Source of the DNA: Pseudarthrobacter siccitolerans
Lineage (GTDB): Bacteria; Actinomycetota; Actinomycetes; Actinomycetales; Micrococcaceae
DNA: 64,000 bases
Reading direction: 5' to 3'
Assembly (NCBI RefSeq): GCF_030823375.1
Contig: NZ_JAUSXB010000001.1
Span: 4,030,001-4,094,000, forward strand
This document shows, one piece after another, positions 17,963-26,607 of the stretch. The notes beneath the pieces are model-generated. The model did not search any database. It was given only the letters and a program-made list of their open reading frames with translations, and had not been told where the DNA came from. The position numbers and the translations under genes were made by a program. How positions within the stretch are numbered: position 1 is the first letter of the stretch; each line of letters opens with the position of its first letter.

Positions 17963-18823
17963 TTAGTTAAAGACGACAGTGCGGTTGCCATCCAGCAGCA
18001 CCCGGTGCTCCGCGTGCCACTGCACCGCCTGGACCAGCGTGCGGCCTTCCACGTCGCGGCCCATCTGCACGAACTGCTCCGGGGTGCGGGCATGGTCCAC
18101 GCGGATGACTTCCTGCTCGATGATGGGGCCCTCGTCCAGGGCCGCCGTCACGTAGTGGGCCGTGGCCCCAATCAGCTTCACGCCGCGGGCGTGGGCCTGG
18201 TGGTACGGCTTGGCTCCCTTGAAGGAGGGCAGGAACGAGTGGTGGATGTTGATGGCCTTGCCGGTGAGATCCGTGCAGAGTTCGTCGGAAAGGATCTGCA
18301 TGTAACGGGCCAGGACGGTCAGTTCGATGCTGTGCTCGGCGATGATGGCGCGGAGCTTGTCCTCAGCCTGGTCCTTCGTGTCTTTGGTGACGGGAATGTA
18401 GTGGAACGGGATGCCGTAGAACTCGGCCAGCCCGGCAAGGTCCTGGTGATTGGAGACAATGGCGGGGATGTCAATGGGGAGCGTGCCTGAGCGCTGCTGG
18501 AACAGCAGGTCGTTGAGGCAATGGGCGGAGGTGCTGGCCATCACCAGAGTGCGGACCTTCTGTCCCACCGCGTTGAGGCTCCACTCCATCCCGAAGGCGC
18601 CGGCCACCGGTTCCAAGGCGGCCCGAAGCGCGGAGGCAGGGGCCGCCGTCGTGACCTCTACGCGCATAAAGAAGTTGCCCGTGGCGGGGCTGCCGTACTG
18701 CTGCGAATCCGTAATATTGCACCCCGCCACCAGCAGGGCGCCGGCCACAGCGTGGACGATTCCCGGGCGGTCCGGGCAGGACAGGGTTACTACGTACGCT
18801 TGGTTCAGCTGCTCTTCACTCAC
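17963..18823 (-). CDS. purU: Formyltetrahydrofolate deformylase PurU
   Basis: This 286-residue enzyme hydrolyses 10-formyl-THF to formate and THF, balancing one-carbon pools and supplying formate for purine synthesis. An N-terminal ACT domain (VVTLSCPDRPGIVHAVAGAL, about residues 9-85) is followed by a formyltransferase fold with the active-site block NIHHSFLPSFKGAKPYHQA and GATAHYV. I chose the GTG at 18823 because -10 TAGGCT (18831-18836) ends 7 nt upstream, a leaderless arrangement, and the length then matches PurU (about 280). It is divergent from glyA-folD, the partner one-carbon genes. Confidence 0.9.
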   Translation of the reverse strand: MSEEQLNQAYVVTLSCPDRPGIVHAVAGALLVAGCNITDSQQYGSPATGNFFMRVEVTTAAPASALRAALEPVAGAFGMEWSLNAVGQKVRTLVMASTSAHCLNDLLFQQRSGTLPIDIPAIVSNHQDLAGLAEFYGIPFHYIPVTKDTKDQAEDKLRAIIAEHSIELTVLARYMQILSDELCTDLTGKAINIHHSFLPSFKGAKPYHQAHARGVKLIGATAHYVTAALDEGPIIEQEVIRVDHARTPEQFVQMGRDVEGRTLVQAVQWHAEHRVLLDGNRTVVFN

Positions 18824-18830
18824 GCGTACA

Positions 18831-18836
18831 AGCCTA
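18831..18836 (-). promoter_or_regulatory. Leaderless -10, purU
   Basis: TAGGCT on the minus strand ends 7 nt before the GTG start at 18823. Confidence 0.5.
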
Positions 18837-18860
18837 CCCGCGCAGCGGGGCCGGGATTTG

Positions 18861-18950
18861 GTACGCTGGGGAGGTCGCAACTGGCGTTGGGTGGCTAACC
18901 ACCAGGGAGCGGCAATCACGAAGACCACGGATCGTACGCCTGGGCCGAGG
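18861..18950 (+). ncRNA. ZTP (pfl) riboswitch upstream of glyA
   Basis: The conserved pfl core is present in order: GGTCGCAACTGGCG, a GGTGGCTAACCACC hairpin, AGGGAGCGG, and the 3' element CGCCTGGGC at about 18937-18945. ZTP/ZMP riboswitches sense the purine intermediate ZMP/ZTP that builds up when 10-formyl-THF runs low, and switch on one-carbon genes. The position before glyA-folD fits exactly. Outer boundaries are approximate. The expression platform in the 145 nt before glyA is not obvious. Confidence 0.88.
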
Positions 18951-19095
18951 GTCATGTCTTGCCGGAATTGGGGCTGCCCCGTCAGTACAGCAGCGCCATG
19001 CCCGCACTGTCATGCCTGTCATCAAGAGGGTATGAAAGTGCGCCAGCCGGTAGCCTGACCTAAGCAGTGCCCGTATCCCTAGCCAGGAGTTCTTC

Positions 19096-20394
19096 GTGAC
19101 TACTACAGCCACCTCAACCATCGCCGTCAGCAACCAGCCGCTGGCTGAGCTTGACCCTGAAATCGCAGCAGTCCTGGACCAGGAGCTCGGCCGCCAGCGC
19201 GGCACCCTGGAAATGATTGCCTCCGAAAACTTCGCCCCCCGCGCCGTGATGGAGGCCCAGGGCTCCGTCCTCACCAACAAGTACGCCGAGGGTTACCCGG
19301 GCCGCCGCTACTACGGCGGCTGCGAATACGTTGACGTTGCCGAGCAGCTGGCCATTGACAGGGTCAAGGCCCTCTTCGGCGCCGAATACGCCAACGTCCA
19401 GCCGCACTCCGGTGCGCAGGCCAACGCTGCCGCACTGTCCGCCATGATCACCCCGGGCGACAAGATCCTGGGCCTGTCCCTGGCCCACGGCGGCCACCTG
19501 ACGCACGGCATGAAGCTGAACTTCTCCGGCAAGCTCTACAACGTGGCTGCCTACCAGGTTGAGGAAGACAACTTCCGCGTCGACATGGACAAGCTCCGCG
19601 AGCAGGCCATCGCCGAAAAGCCGCAGGTCATCATCGCCGGCTGGTCCGCCTACCCGCGCCACCTGGACTTCGCCGCCTTCCGCTCCATCGCGGACGAGGT
19701 GGGCGCACTGCTGTGGACCGACATGGCGCACTTCGCAGGCCTGGTGGCCGCCGGCCTGCACCCGAGCCCGGTGCCGTACTCCGACGTCGTCACCTCCACC
19801 GTGCATAAGACCCTCGCCGGTCCGCGCTCCGGCGTGATCCTGGCCAAGCAGGAGTGGGCCAAGAAGCTGAACTCCAACGTGTTCCCGGGCCAGCAGGGCG
19901 GCCCGCTCATGCACGTGATCGCAGCCAAGGCCGTGGCCTTCAAGATCGCCGGCACCGAGGAATTCAAGGAGCGCCAGGAGCGCGTCCTGGAAGGTGCCAA
20001 GATCATCGCTGACCGCCTCAACCAGGCCGACGTCGCCGAAGCCGGCGTCTCCGTCCTGACCGGCGGTACCGATGTGCACCTGGTCCTGGTTGACCTGCGC
20101 AACTCCCAGCTGGACGGCCAGCAGGCGGAAGACCTCCTGCACTCCGTGGGCATCACCGTCAACCGCAACGCCGTTCCGTTCGACCCCCGCCCCCCGATGG
20201 TCACCTCCGGCCTGCGCATCGGCACCCCGGCCCTGGCCACCCGCGGCTTCGGTGCCGCCGAGTTCACGGAGGTGGCCGAGATCATCGCCACCGCGCTGAA
20301 GGCCGGCACCAGCGCGGACGTCGAGTCCCTGCAGGCCCGCGTGGACAAGCTCGCCGCCGACTTCCCGCTGTACCCGCAGCACGAGCAGTGGTGA
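19096..20394 (+). CDS. glyA: Serine hydroxymethyltransferase GlyA
   Basis: This 432-residue PLP enzyme interconverts serine plus THF and glycine plus 5,10-methylene-THF. The PLP-lysine block [13 protein letters not shown], the N-terminal [12 protein letters not shown] and the YPGRRYYGG motif are all present. The GTG start at 19096 follows CCAGGAGTTCTTC. It is expressed behind a ZTP riboswitch and followed 3 nt later by folD. Length is normal for bacterial GlyA. Confidence 0.97.
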   Translation: MTTTATSTIAVSNQPLAELDPEIAAVLDQELGRQRGTLEMIASENFAPRAVMEAQGSVLTNKYAEGYPGRRYYGGCEYVDVAEQLAIDRVKALFGAEYANVQPHSGAQANAAALSAMITPGDKILGLSLAHGGHLTHGMKLNFSGKLYNVAAYQVEEDNFRVDMDKLREQAIAEKPQVIIAGWSAYPRHLDFAAFRSIADEVGALLWTDMAHFAGLVAAGLHPSPVPYSDVVTSTVHKTLAGPRSGVILAKQEWAKKLNSNVFPGQQGGPLMHVIAAKAVAFKIAGTEEFKERQERVLEGAKIIADRLNQADVAEAGVSVLTGGTDVHLVLVDLRNSQLDGQQAEDLLHSVGITVNRNAVPFDPRPPMVTSGLRIGTPALATRGFGAAEFTEVAEIIATALKAGTSADVESLQARVDKLAADFPLYPQHEQW

Positions 20395-20397
20395 TCC

Positions 20398-21300
20398 ATG
20401 ACTGAAGCAACCAAGACTGCCCGGATCCTGGACGGACGGGCAGCAGCTGCGGCCATCAAGGCCGAACTGACCGAGCGTGTGGCGGCCTTGAAGGCCCGTG
20501 GGATCACCCCCGGCATCGCCACGGTGCTGGTGGGCGCGGACCCCGCCTCCCAACTGTATGTGTCCATGAAGCACAGGCAGTCCGAGGAGATCGGGATGAA
20601 CTCGATCCAGCGTGAGCTTCCCGGGGATGCCACCCAGGAACAGGTTGAGGCCCTCATTGACGAACTCAATGCGGACCCCACCTGCCACGGCTATATTGTG
20701 CAGCTGCCGCTCCCCAAGCACCTGGACACCGACGCCATCCTGGAACGGATCAACCCCGACAAGGACGCCGACGGCCTGCACCCCACCAACCTTGGCCGGT
20801 TGGTGCTCAACGTCAACGGCAAGATCACCTCCCCGCTGCCGTGCACACCGCGTGGCGTCATCGAGTTGCTCCTGCGCAACAACTACGACCTCAAGGGCAA
20901 GCACGTGGTGGTGGTTGGGCGCGGTGTGACCATCGGCCGGTCCATCGGGCTGCTGCTGACCCGGCGCGAAATCAACGCTACGGTGACGTTGACCCACACC
21001 GGCACCACCAACATGTCCGAGCTGCTGCGGCAGGCGGACGTCATCGTGGGCGCCGCGGGTGTCAAGCACATCGTCAAGGCCGCGGACGTGAAGCCGGGCG
21101 CGGCCCTGCTCGATGTCGGTGTAACCCGCGAGACGGACCCCGAGACGGGCAAGAGCAAGGTTCACGGCGACATCGAGCCTGCCGCCGCCGAGGTGGCTGG
21201 CTGGATCTCGCCGAATCCCGGCGGCGTGGGTCCGATGACCGTGGCACTGCTGATGACCAACGTGGTGGAAGCCGCGGAGCGCCAGGCGGCACAGGCGTAA
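20398..21300 (+). CDS. folD: Methylenetetrahydrofolate dehydrogenase/cyclohydrolase FolD
   Basis: This 300-residue bifunctional enzyme oxidises 5,10-methylene-THF to methenyl-THF and hydrolyses it to 10-formyl-THF. The catalytic lysine region [14 protein letters not shown], the QLPLPKHLD motif and the NADP-binding [17 protein letters not shown] are visible. It starts 3 nt after glyA and is followed by a strong hairpin at 21321-21360, so the two form one operon under the riboswitch. Confidence 0.96.
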   Translation: MTEATKTARILDGRAAAAAIKAELTERVAALKARGITPGIATVLVGADPASQLYVSMKHRQSEEIGMNSIQRELPGDATQEQVEALIDELNADPTCHGYIVQLPLPKHLDTDAILERINPDKDADGLHPTNLGRLVLNVNGKITSPLPCTPRGVIELLLRNNYDLKGKHVVVVGRGVTIGRSIGLLLTRREINATVTLTHTGTTNMSELLRQADVIVGAAGVKHIVKAADVKPGAALLDVGVTRETDPETGKSKVHGDIEPAAAEVAGWISPNPGGVGPMTVALLMTNVVEAAERQAAQA

Positions 21301-21320
21301 AGAGGCAGCCATGGAGCCAA

Positions 21321-21363
21321 GGGCAGGGCGCGTACTCCAGCCGGAGTAGGCGCCCTGCCCCTT
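21321..21363 (+). terminator. Terminator hairpin after folD
   Basis: An 18-bp stem (GGGCAGGGCGC...GCGCCCTGCCC, extended by TACTCC/GGAGTA) with an AGCC loop is followed by CTTAAG. It lies 20 bp after the folD stop. Confidence 0.85.
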
Positions 21364-21403
21364 AAGCAGCCTTTAAGCCGACGACGGTGAAGGCTGCCGC
21401 GGC

Positions 21404-21409
21404 TAGGCT
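21404..21409 (+). promoter_or_regulatory. Leaderless -10, histidine kinase gene
   Basis: TAGGCT ends 6 nt before the ATG at 21416. Confidence 0.5.
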
Positions 21410-21415
21410 CGAACT

Positions 21416-22582
21416 ATGCAGCGCCGTTTCCGGGGACCGCCCACCGCCTTCATTGTTGTGGCAGTGGCCGTCTTCCAGATTGTCGGCACCGTTTTCGCCT
21501 CGGCGCGGCAGCCGGACCACCGTCCGGTGGATGCCCTCGCGGTCGCCCTGCTGCTTCTGGGGCCTGCGGCATTGTCCCTCCGTCGGCGTGCCCCGCTGGT
21601 CATGCTTCCCGTGACGGCGGCGGCCGTGGGCGCCTACCTGGCGATGGGGTACGCATGGGGTCCCATTTTCCTGTCACTGGCCCTCGCCATTGTGTTCTCG
21701 GCCGCCGCGGGCAAGCGCTGGCAGACGTGGGGCGTGGCCGGCGTGTGTGCGGCCGTGCTGGTGGCGGTGTCGCTTCAGCAGGGGGACGAAGCCTCGCTCG
21801 TCCGGGCCTTTGCCGCAACGTCGTGGCTGGCAATCCTCGTGCTGCTGGGGGAGGGAGTCCGGCTTCGCACTGAGCGGGTGGCAGAAAGGAGGCGGCAGCA
21901 CGAAGCCCGGGAGCAGGCAGCCCGCGACGAGTACCGGCTCACGCTGGCGCGGGACATACACGACGTCGTGGCGCATTCGCTCTCGCTCATCAACGTCCGT
22001 GCCTCCGTGGCCCTGCATCTCGGTGAGAAGGACCCGGAGCAGTTCCGTCCGGCCCTGCTGGCGATCAAGACAGCGAGCAAGGAATCCCTGGCTGAGATCC
22101 GGCAACTCCTGGGAGTCCTCCGCGACGACGCCCCACTGAGTCCTTCGCCGCTGACCATCGGCCGGGTCCAGGAGCTCGTGGACCATGCACGCCGGGCCGG
22201 CATCGACGTCCGGCTGGACCTGGACCTTCCGGTCCAGACGCAGCTTCCCGGGCCCGTCCAGGAAGCTGCTTACCGGATCGTGCAGGAGTCCCTCACGAAT
22301 GTGGTGCGCCACTCCTGGGCGCGGAAGGCCGCCGTCGTCCTGGCCCTGGAGACTGCCGGCGCGGCAGGCGCGGGCAATGCCGGCGGTCTGCTTTCCGTGA
22401 CAATTGACGACGACGGCGCTGGCGCCACCGGGGTGCCCGAAGGGAACGGCGTGACGGGGATGCGGGAACGGGCGGCCGGCTTGGGCGGGACCCTTGAAGT
22501 CACGGCGCTCCGTCCTGGCTGGCGGGTCCGGTCTGTCCTGCCGGTGCCCGCCGGACCTTGGGAAACGGCGGCCCGCCCATGA
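21416..22582 (+). CDS. NarL-type two-component sensor histidine kinase
   Basis: This 388-residue membrane kinase has about four or five N-terminal hydrophobic segments (residues 10-145) and almost no extracytoplasmic domain. A HisKA_3 domain follows with phospho-acceptor H182 in LARDIHDVVAHSLS. The HATPase domain carries YRIVQESLTNVVRHS and the GNGVTGMRERAAGLGG lid. Such small kinases often sense membrane stress or work with ABC exporters. Its stop overlaps the response-regulator ATG by 4 nt. Confidence 0.88.
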   Translation: MQRRFRGPPTAFIVVAVAVFQIVGTVFASARQPDHRPVDALAVALLLLGPAALSLRRRAPLVMLPVTAAAVGAYLAMGYAWGPIFLSLALAIVFSAAAGKRWQTWGVAGVCAAVLVAVSLQQGDEASLVRAFAATSWLAILVLLGEGVRLRTERVAERRRQHEAREQAARDEYRLTLARDIHDVVAHSLSLINVRASVALHLGEKDPEQFRPALLAIKTASKESLAEIRQLLGVLRDDAPLSPSPLTIGRVQELVDHARRAGIDVRLDLDLPVQTQLPGPVQEAAYRIVQESLTNVVRHSWARKAAVVLALETAGAAGAGNAGGLLSVTIDDDGAGATGVPEGNGVTGMRERAAGLGGTLEVTALRPGWRVRSVLPVPAGPWETAARP

Positions 22583-23247
22583 TCCGCATCCTGCTGGCTG
22601 ACGACCAGACCCTCATCAGGGCGGGTTTCCGGGCTCTGCTGAGCGCCGAGCCGGACATGGCTGTGGTGGCCGAGTGCGGAACCGGCCGGGACGCCGTGCA
22701 GCTTGCACGGCTGGAGCATCCCGACGTGGCGCTGATGGACATCCGGATGCCGGACGGGGACGGCCTGGAGGCCACCAGGCAGATCATGGCCGCGAAGGAT
22801 CTGGCGGGAACCCGGGTGATTATCCTGACCACCTTCGAACTGGACGAGTACATTGCGGAGGCGGTGCGAGCCGGTGCCGCGGGGTTTTTGGTCAAGGACA
22901 CGGAACCGGAAGAGCTGCTCCGGGCGGTGCGCGTGGTGCACGACGGCGATGCTTTGCTGTCACCGTCCGTCACCCGCCGCATCATGGCCCAGCTGGCCAT
23001 GCAGCCGACGGCCGCGGCACCATCGGATGTCCGGTTGGAGCAGATCACAGAGCGGGAACGCGAGGTCCTGCAGTTGGTGGGTGAAGGCCTGAACAACGCA
23101 GAGATCGCCCAGCGGCTGTTCATCACGCCGCTCACCGCCAAGACGCATGTTTCGCGCATCATGACCAAGCTCCTGGTCCGTGACCGGGCCCAGTTGGTGG
23201 TCCTCGCCTACGAATCAGGCCTGGTGCGGCCGGGCTGGAGTAACTGA
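22579..23247 (+). CDS. NarL/LuxR-family response regulator
   Basis: This 222-residue regulator has a receiver domain with phospho-acceptor D54 (VALMDIRMPDG), T in LTTFELDEY and the switch lysine in FLVKDTEPEE. A C-terminal LuxR helix-turn-helix follows (TEREREVLQLVGEGLNNAEIA). The start is the ATG overlapping the kinase stop. It forms a cognate pair with the kinase. The exporter genes 540 bp downstream are the nearest plausible target. Confidence 0.9.
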   Translation: MIRILLADDQTLIRAGFRALLSAEPDMAVVAECGTGRDAVQLARLEHPDVALMDIRMPDGDGLEATRQIMAAKDLAGTRVIILTTFELDEYIAEAVRAGAAGFLVKDTEPEELLRAVRVVHDGDALLSPSVTRRIMAQLAMQPTAAAPSDVRLEQITEREREVLQLVGEGLNNAEIAQRLFITPLTAKTHVSRIMTKLLVRDRAQLVVLAYESGLVRPGWSN

Positions 23248-23381
23248 CGGACCGGGGCCGTCTCCCGGGGGAGTAGGCAGGCATGCCCGAAGAGCCTCCC
23301 GGCGTCGGACGAAACTTTTGCGGGCCCGAACCAGACTGGAAGCAGAGCCGAGATACGGCTTGTCGAGAGTTTGGAAGTGAC

Positions 23382-23684
23382 ATGTTGACATCATTGAGCA
23401 CCGTCATCGGTACCGCAGCCGCGCAAGTGCCGGCCGGCGTCGTCGCGCATGGACCGTGGGGCGACGGCGGCTACTGGCCGCTGTTCCTGCTGTTTCCGCT
23501 GTTCTGGATCCTGGTCATCGGGCTGTTGATTTTCGTAGGTCGTCGTACGTGGCGGGGGAACCACCGATGGGCCGCCGCCCAGGGCGGTGAAGGTGTCCTC
23601 CGGGAGCGCTATGCCCGCGGCGAGATCGACGAGACGGAATATAGGGCGCGGTTGAAAGTCTTGCGCTCTGATCAGCCGCGTTAG
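23382..23684 (+). CDS. Small SHOCT-domain membrane protein
   Basis: This 100-residue protein has one strong membrane helix (LFLLFPLFWILVIGLLIFVG, about residues 34-53). A C-terminal SHOCT motif follows (EGVLRERYARGEIDETEYRARLKVL), a short domain found in many small bacterial membrane proteins. I chose the ATG at 23382, preceded by TTGGAAGTGAC. It lies between the two-component system and the ABC exporter on the same strand. Its function is unknown. Confidence 0.75.
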   Translation: MLTSLSTVIGTAAAQVPAGVVAHGPWGDGGYWPLFLLFPLFWILVIGLLIFVGRRTWRGNHRWAAAQGGEGVLRERYARGEIDETEYRARLKVLRSDQPR

Positions 23685-23773
23685 GCGGCATCACCGCCGG
23701 GTGGGGCTGCTTCACGGGGAGCACACGTTGTGAGCGTTCACGCCCGCATCTTCCGCATTCCCTGGTGCTCCAC

Positions 23774-23779
23774 TAGTCT
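23774..23779 (+). promoter_or_regulatory. Leaderless -10, exporter ATPase gene
   Basis: TAGTCT ends 6 nt before the GTG at 23786 and supports that start over the ATG at 23834. Confidence 0.5.
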
Positions 23780-23785
23780 GCTGAA

Positions 23786-24763
23786 GTGCACAATGAAGCC
23801 ATCCTGTCCTCCAGTGCGTCAGCCGGCAGCCCGATGAAGCAGCAGGCAGTGATAACGGCGGAAGGCCTGACCAAAAAGTACGGCGACGTGGCGGCCGTGG
23901 ACGGAATTTCCTTCAGCGTCGCCGCGGGGGAATCCTTTGGCCTGCTGGGCCCCAACGGCGCCGGCAAGTCCACCACCATGAAGATGATCGGCGGGGTCAC
24001 CAGCCGCACCTCCGGCAACCTCCACATCATGGGCCTTGACCCGGATTCGCACGGACCGGAAGTGCGCGCCCACCTGGGAGTGGTGCCACAGCAGGACAAC
24101 CTGGACGAGGAACTCCGGGTCCGCGACAACCTCCTGGTGTACGGCCGGTACTTCGGCCTGCTCATGAGCTACCTCAAACCAAAGGCCGACGAACTGCTCG
24201 AATTCGCGCAGCTGACCGACAAAGCGAAGTCCAAGGTGGACGCACTGTCGGGCGGCATGAAGCGCCGGCTTACCATCGCCCGGTCGCTCATCAACGAACC
24301 GCGGATCCTGCTGCTGGACGAACCCACCACCGGCGTGGATCCGCAGGCCCGGCACATCCTCTGGGACCGCCTCTTCCGGCTCAAGGAGCAGGGCGTCACG
24401 CTGATCCTCACCACCCATTACATGGATGAGGCTGAGCAGCTCTGCGACCGGCTCATCGTAGTGGACAAGGGCCGCATCATGGCCGAGGGGTCACCGGCGC
24501 AGTTGATCCGGGAGCACTCCACGCGGGAGGTGGTGGAGCTGCGCTTCGGTTCCGAGCGGAACACCACCATCGCCGGCGAGCTGGACGGCATCGGGGAGCG
24601 GCTGGAGGTCCTGCCGGACCGTGTGCTGATCTACGCGCACGACGGCGAGTCCGCCTTGGAGCAGGTGGCGTCCCGCGGCCTGAGGCCACTGACATCGCTG
24701 GTCCGCAGGTCCTCGCTGGAAGACGTGTTCCTCCGCCTGACGGGCAGGAGCCTCGTTGACTGA
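23786..24763 (+). CDS. DrrA-type ABC exporter ATPase
   Basis: This 325-residue ATPase belongs to the daunorubicin-resistance/NodI class. Walker A is GPNGAGKSTT, the signature LSGGMKRRLTIARSL and Walker B LLLDEPTTGVDP. A C-terminal extension of about 80 residues is usual for the DrrA class. The GTG at 23786 is preferred because of the -10 hexamer 6 nt before it. It overlaps the first permease gene by 8 nt. The exported compound is unknown. Confidence 0.88.
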   Translation: MHNEAILSSSASAGSPMKQQAVITAEGLTKKYGDVAAVDGISFSVAAGESFGLLGPNGAGKSTTMKMIGGVTSRTSGNLHIMGLDPDSHGPEVRAHLGVVPQQDNLDEELRVRDNLLVYGRYFGLLMSYLKPKADELLEFAQLTDKAKSKVDALSGGMKRRLTIARSLINEPRILLLDEPTTGVDPQARHILWDRLFRLKEQGVTLILTTHYMDEAEQLCDRLIVVDKGRIMAEGSPAQLIREHSTREVVELRFGSERNTTIAGELDGIGERLEVLPDRVLIYAHDGESALEQVASRGLRPLTSLVRRSSLEDVFLRLTGRSLVD

Positions 24764-25637
24764 GAAGACCGGGTCGGCTCAGCAGGCGGGGTTGACGGGC
24801 GCACCCGCCCGCAGGCTTCCCGTCGCCCATGGCCCTGCCGTAGCAGCGGCGAAGGCGCGGCGGTGGGGCTCTTTCTACTACGCGGAGCATGTGCTCCGGG
24901 TGATGAAGGGGTACAGCTGGTCCCTGGTGATGTACAGCGTGGGCCACCCCGTGGCGTACCTGTTCGCCATGGGCGTTGGCCTTGCCACCCTCGTTGATGC
25001 GCACGGCGCGGGAGCCTTCGGGGGAGTGGGGTACGTGACGTTCGTGGCGCCCGCCCTGCTGGTTTCCGCGGCGGTGATGACCGCAGCCAACGAATTCACG
25101 TTCCCGGTGATGGGCGGCTTCAAATGGCGCCGGACCTACTACGGCCCGCACGCCTCGCCGCTGACGCCCCAACAGATCGCGGCCGGGCACATCATGGCGG
25201 TGAGCCTGCGGTTCCTGCTGCAGTCGGCCATTTATTTTGCTGCTGTGGCCCTTTTTGGTGCCGCGCCCGGCGGGTTGGGGTGGGTGACCATCCTGGTGGC
25301 CACGCTGGCGGCGCTTTCCTTTGGTTTGCCGCTGATGGCCTATTCGGCTTCGATCACCGAGGACAAGGGCCAGTTCGCGCTGGTGATGCGGTTCATCGTG
25401 ATGCCGCTGTTCCTGTTCTCGGGAACTTTCTTTCCGCTGGACTCGCTGCCGCTGGCGGTCCGGTGGATTGGCTGGATTTCCCCGATCTGGCACGGCACTG
25501 AACTGGGGCGCGTCTTCAGCTACGGGTACCAGGAACCGGCGTTGCTGACCCTCCTGCATGCCGCGGTGCTGGTGGGCCTGGCGGTGGTGGGCTGGTTCCT
25601 CACCCGCCGCCAGTTTGCGTTGAGGATGGGCCGGTGA
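24756..25637 (+). CDS. ABC-2 type exporter permease, first
   Basis: This 293-residue membrane protein of the ABC-2 (DrrB/NodJ) family has about six hydrophobic segments and the block FLFSGTFFPLDSLP near the C-terminus typical of the family. The TTG start overlaps the ATPase gene; the stop overlaps the next permease. An N-terminal tail of about 45 hydrophilic residues precedes the first helix. Confidence 0.85.
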   Translation: MTEKTGSAQQAGLTGAPARRLPVAHGPAVAAAKARRWGSFYYAEHVLRVMKGYSWSLVMYSVGHPVAYLFAMGVGLATLVDAHGAGAFGGVGYVTFVAPALLVSAAVMTAANEFTFPVMGGFKWRRTYYGPHASPLTPQQIAAGHIMAVSLRFLLQSAIYFAAVALFGAAPGGLGWVTILVATLAALSFGLPLMAYSASITEDKGQFALVMRFIVMPLFLFSGTFFPLDSLPLAVRWIGWISPIWHGTELGRVFSYGYQEPALLTLLHAAVLVGLAVVGWFLTRRQFALRMGR

Positions 25638-26467
25638 GTACCGGGGTGCCCGTGAAGAGCGCCGCTGACGAGGCCCGCGCCAGGACTTTCGGGGCGTTGT
25701 ATTCGGGCAACGCCAGGGCTGTGATTTCGCGCGGACTGCTGGCGACGAAGAGCACCAACTGGCTGGTAATGCTCTCCGGATTCTTTGAACCCGTCCTGTT
25801 TTTGATCTCCATGGGAGTGGGGCTCGGGGCGATCGTGGGTCCGGTGCAGGGCCCCGGCGGCGGCGTCGTCAGCTATGCCGCGTACATCGCCCCGGCCCTG
25901 CTGGCCGTCTCCGCCATGAATGGTGCTGTCTACGACTCCACCTGGAACGTGTTCTTCAAGATGAACTTCGCGAAGCTCTACCAGGGCATGCTGTACACCT
26001 CGCTTGGCCCGCTCGATGTGGCACTGGGCGAGATCTTTCTGGCCCTGCTGCGCGGGCTCCTCTACGCCCTGGGCTTCACGGCAGTGATGGGTGTGATGGG
26101 GCTGATCACCACCCCATGGGCTCTCCTGATGATCCCCGCCTCGGTGCTGATCGCGTTCGGGTTTGCCAGCATCGGGATGGGCATCACCAGCTTCCTGAAG
26201 ACGTTCCAGCAGATGGACTGGATCAACTTCATCATGCTGCCCATGTTCCTGTTCAGTGCCACGTTCTACCCGCTGAGCGTGTACCCGCAGGCCATCCAGT
26301 GGCTCATCCAGGCCATGCCGCTGTGGCACGGCGTGGAACTGCTGCGGCAGATCAGCGTGGGCACGTTCACGACGGCCACGCCCATCCACATCGGCTACTA
26401 CCTGGTGATGACGGCGGCCGGCACGCTGCTCACCACCCTGCGGCTGCGCCAGCTCTTCCTCAAGTGA
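25634..26467 (+). CDS. ABC-2 type exporter permease, second
   Basis: This 277-residue paralogue of the preceding permease carries the matching block FLFSATFYPLSVYP and about six hydrophobic segments. The GTG start overlaps the previous stop by 4 nt, so the ATPase and both permeases are translated together, probably as a heterodimeric channel. A palindromic repeat follows the stop by 8 nt and may close the operon. Confidence 0.85.
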   Translation: MSTGVPVKSAADEARARTFGALYSGNARAVISRGLLATKSTNWLVMLSGFFEPVLFLISMGVGLGAIVGPVQGPGGGVVSYAAYIAPALLAVSAMNGAVYDSTWNVFFKMNFAKLYQGMLYTSLGPLDVALGEIFLALLRGLLYALGFTAVMGVMGLITTPWALLMIPASVLIAFGFASIGMGITSFLKTFQQMDWINFIMLPMFLFSATFYPLSVYPQAIQWLIQAMPLWHGVELLRQISVGTFTTATPIHIGYYLVMTAAGTLLTTLRLRQLFLK

Positions 26468-26474
26468 GCCCCCA

Positions 26475-26540
26475 CCCAACTAAGTAGCGCTAAGTGTCCT
26501 TTTGAGGCTCCAAAAGGACACTTCGCGCTACCTACTTGGG
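26475..26540. repeat. Intergenic palindromic repeat, copy 2
   Basis: This is a second copy of the 17160-17223 element: CCCAACTAAGTAGCGCTAAG... paired with ...CGCGCTACCTACTTGGG, and a TTTTGAGGCTCCAAAA loop. One arm has the mismatch CTTCGCGC for CTTAGCGC. It directly follows the exporter operon. Confidence 0.85.
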
Positions 26541-26607
26541 AGGAGTGGGAGTTCGCCGGAGGTGGAAGGCGGCGGGAGCATCCACGGGCGTTTGAGAGAA
26601 TGGGTGC

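Noticed and set aside
18951..19095. Rho-independent terminator as expression platform of the ZTP riboswitch
   Set aside because: The only stem seen (GGGGCTGCCCC near 18970) is short and lacks a T-run, so I could not support a terminator.
19114..21312. Very long open frame antisense to glyA and folD
   Set aside because: It mirrors the codon pattern of two well-conserved genes and has low-complexity His/Gly/Val content typical of shadow frames.
23834..24763. Exporter ATPase starting at the ATG at 23834
   Set aside because: There is no ribosome site before it, whereas a -10 hexamer sits 6 nt before the GTG at 23786.
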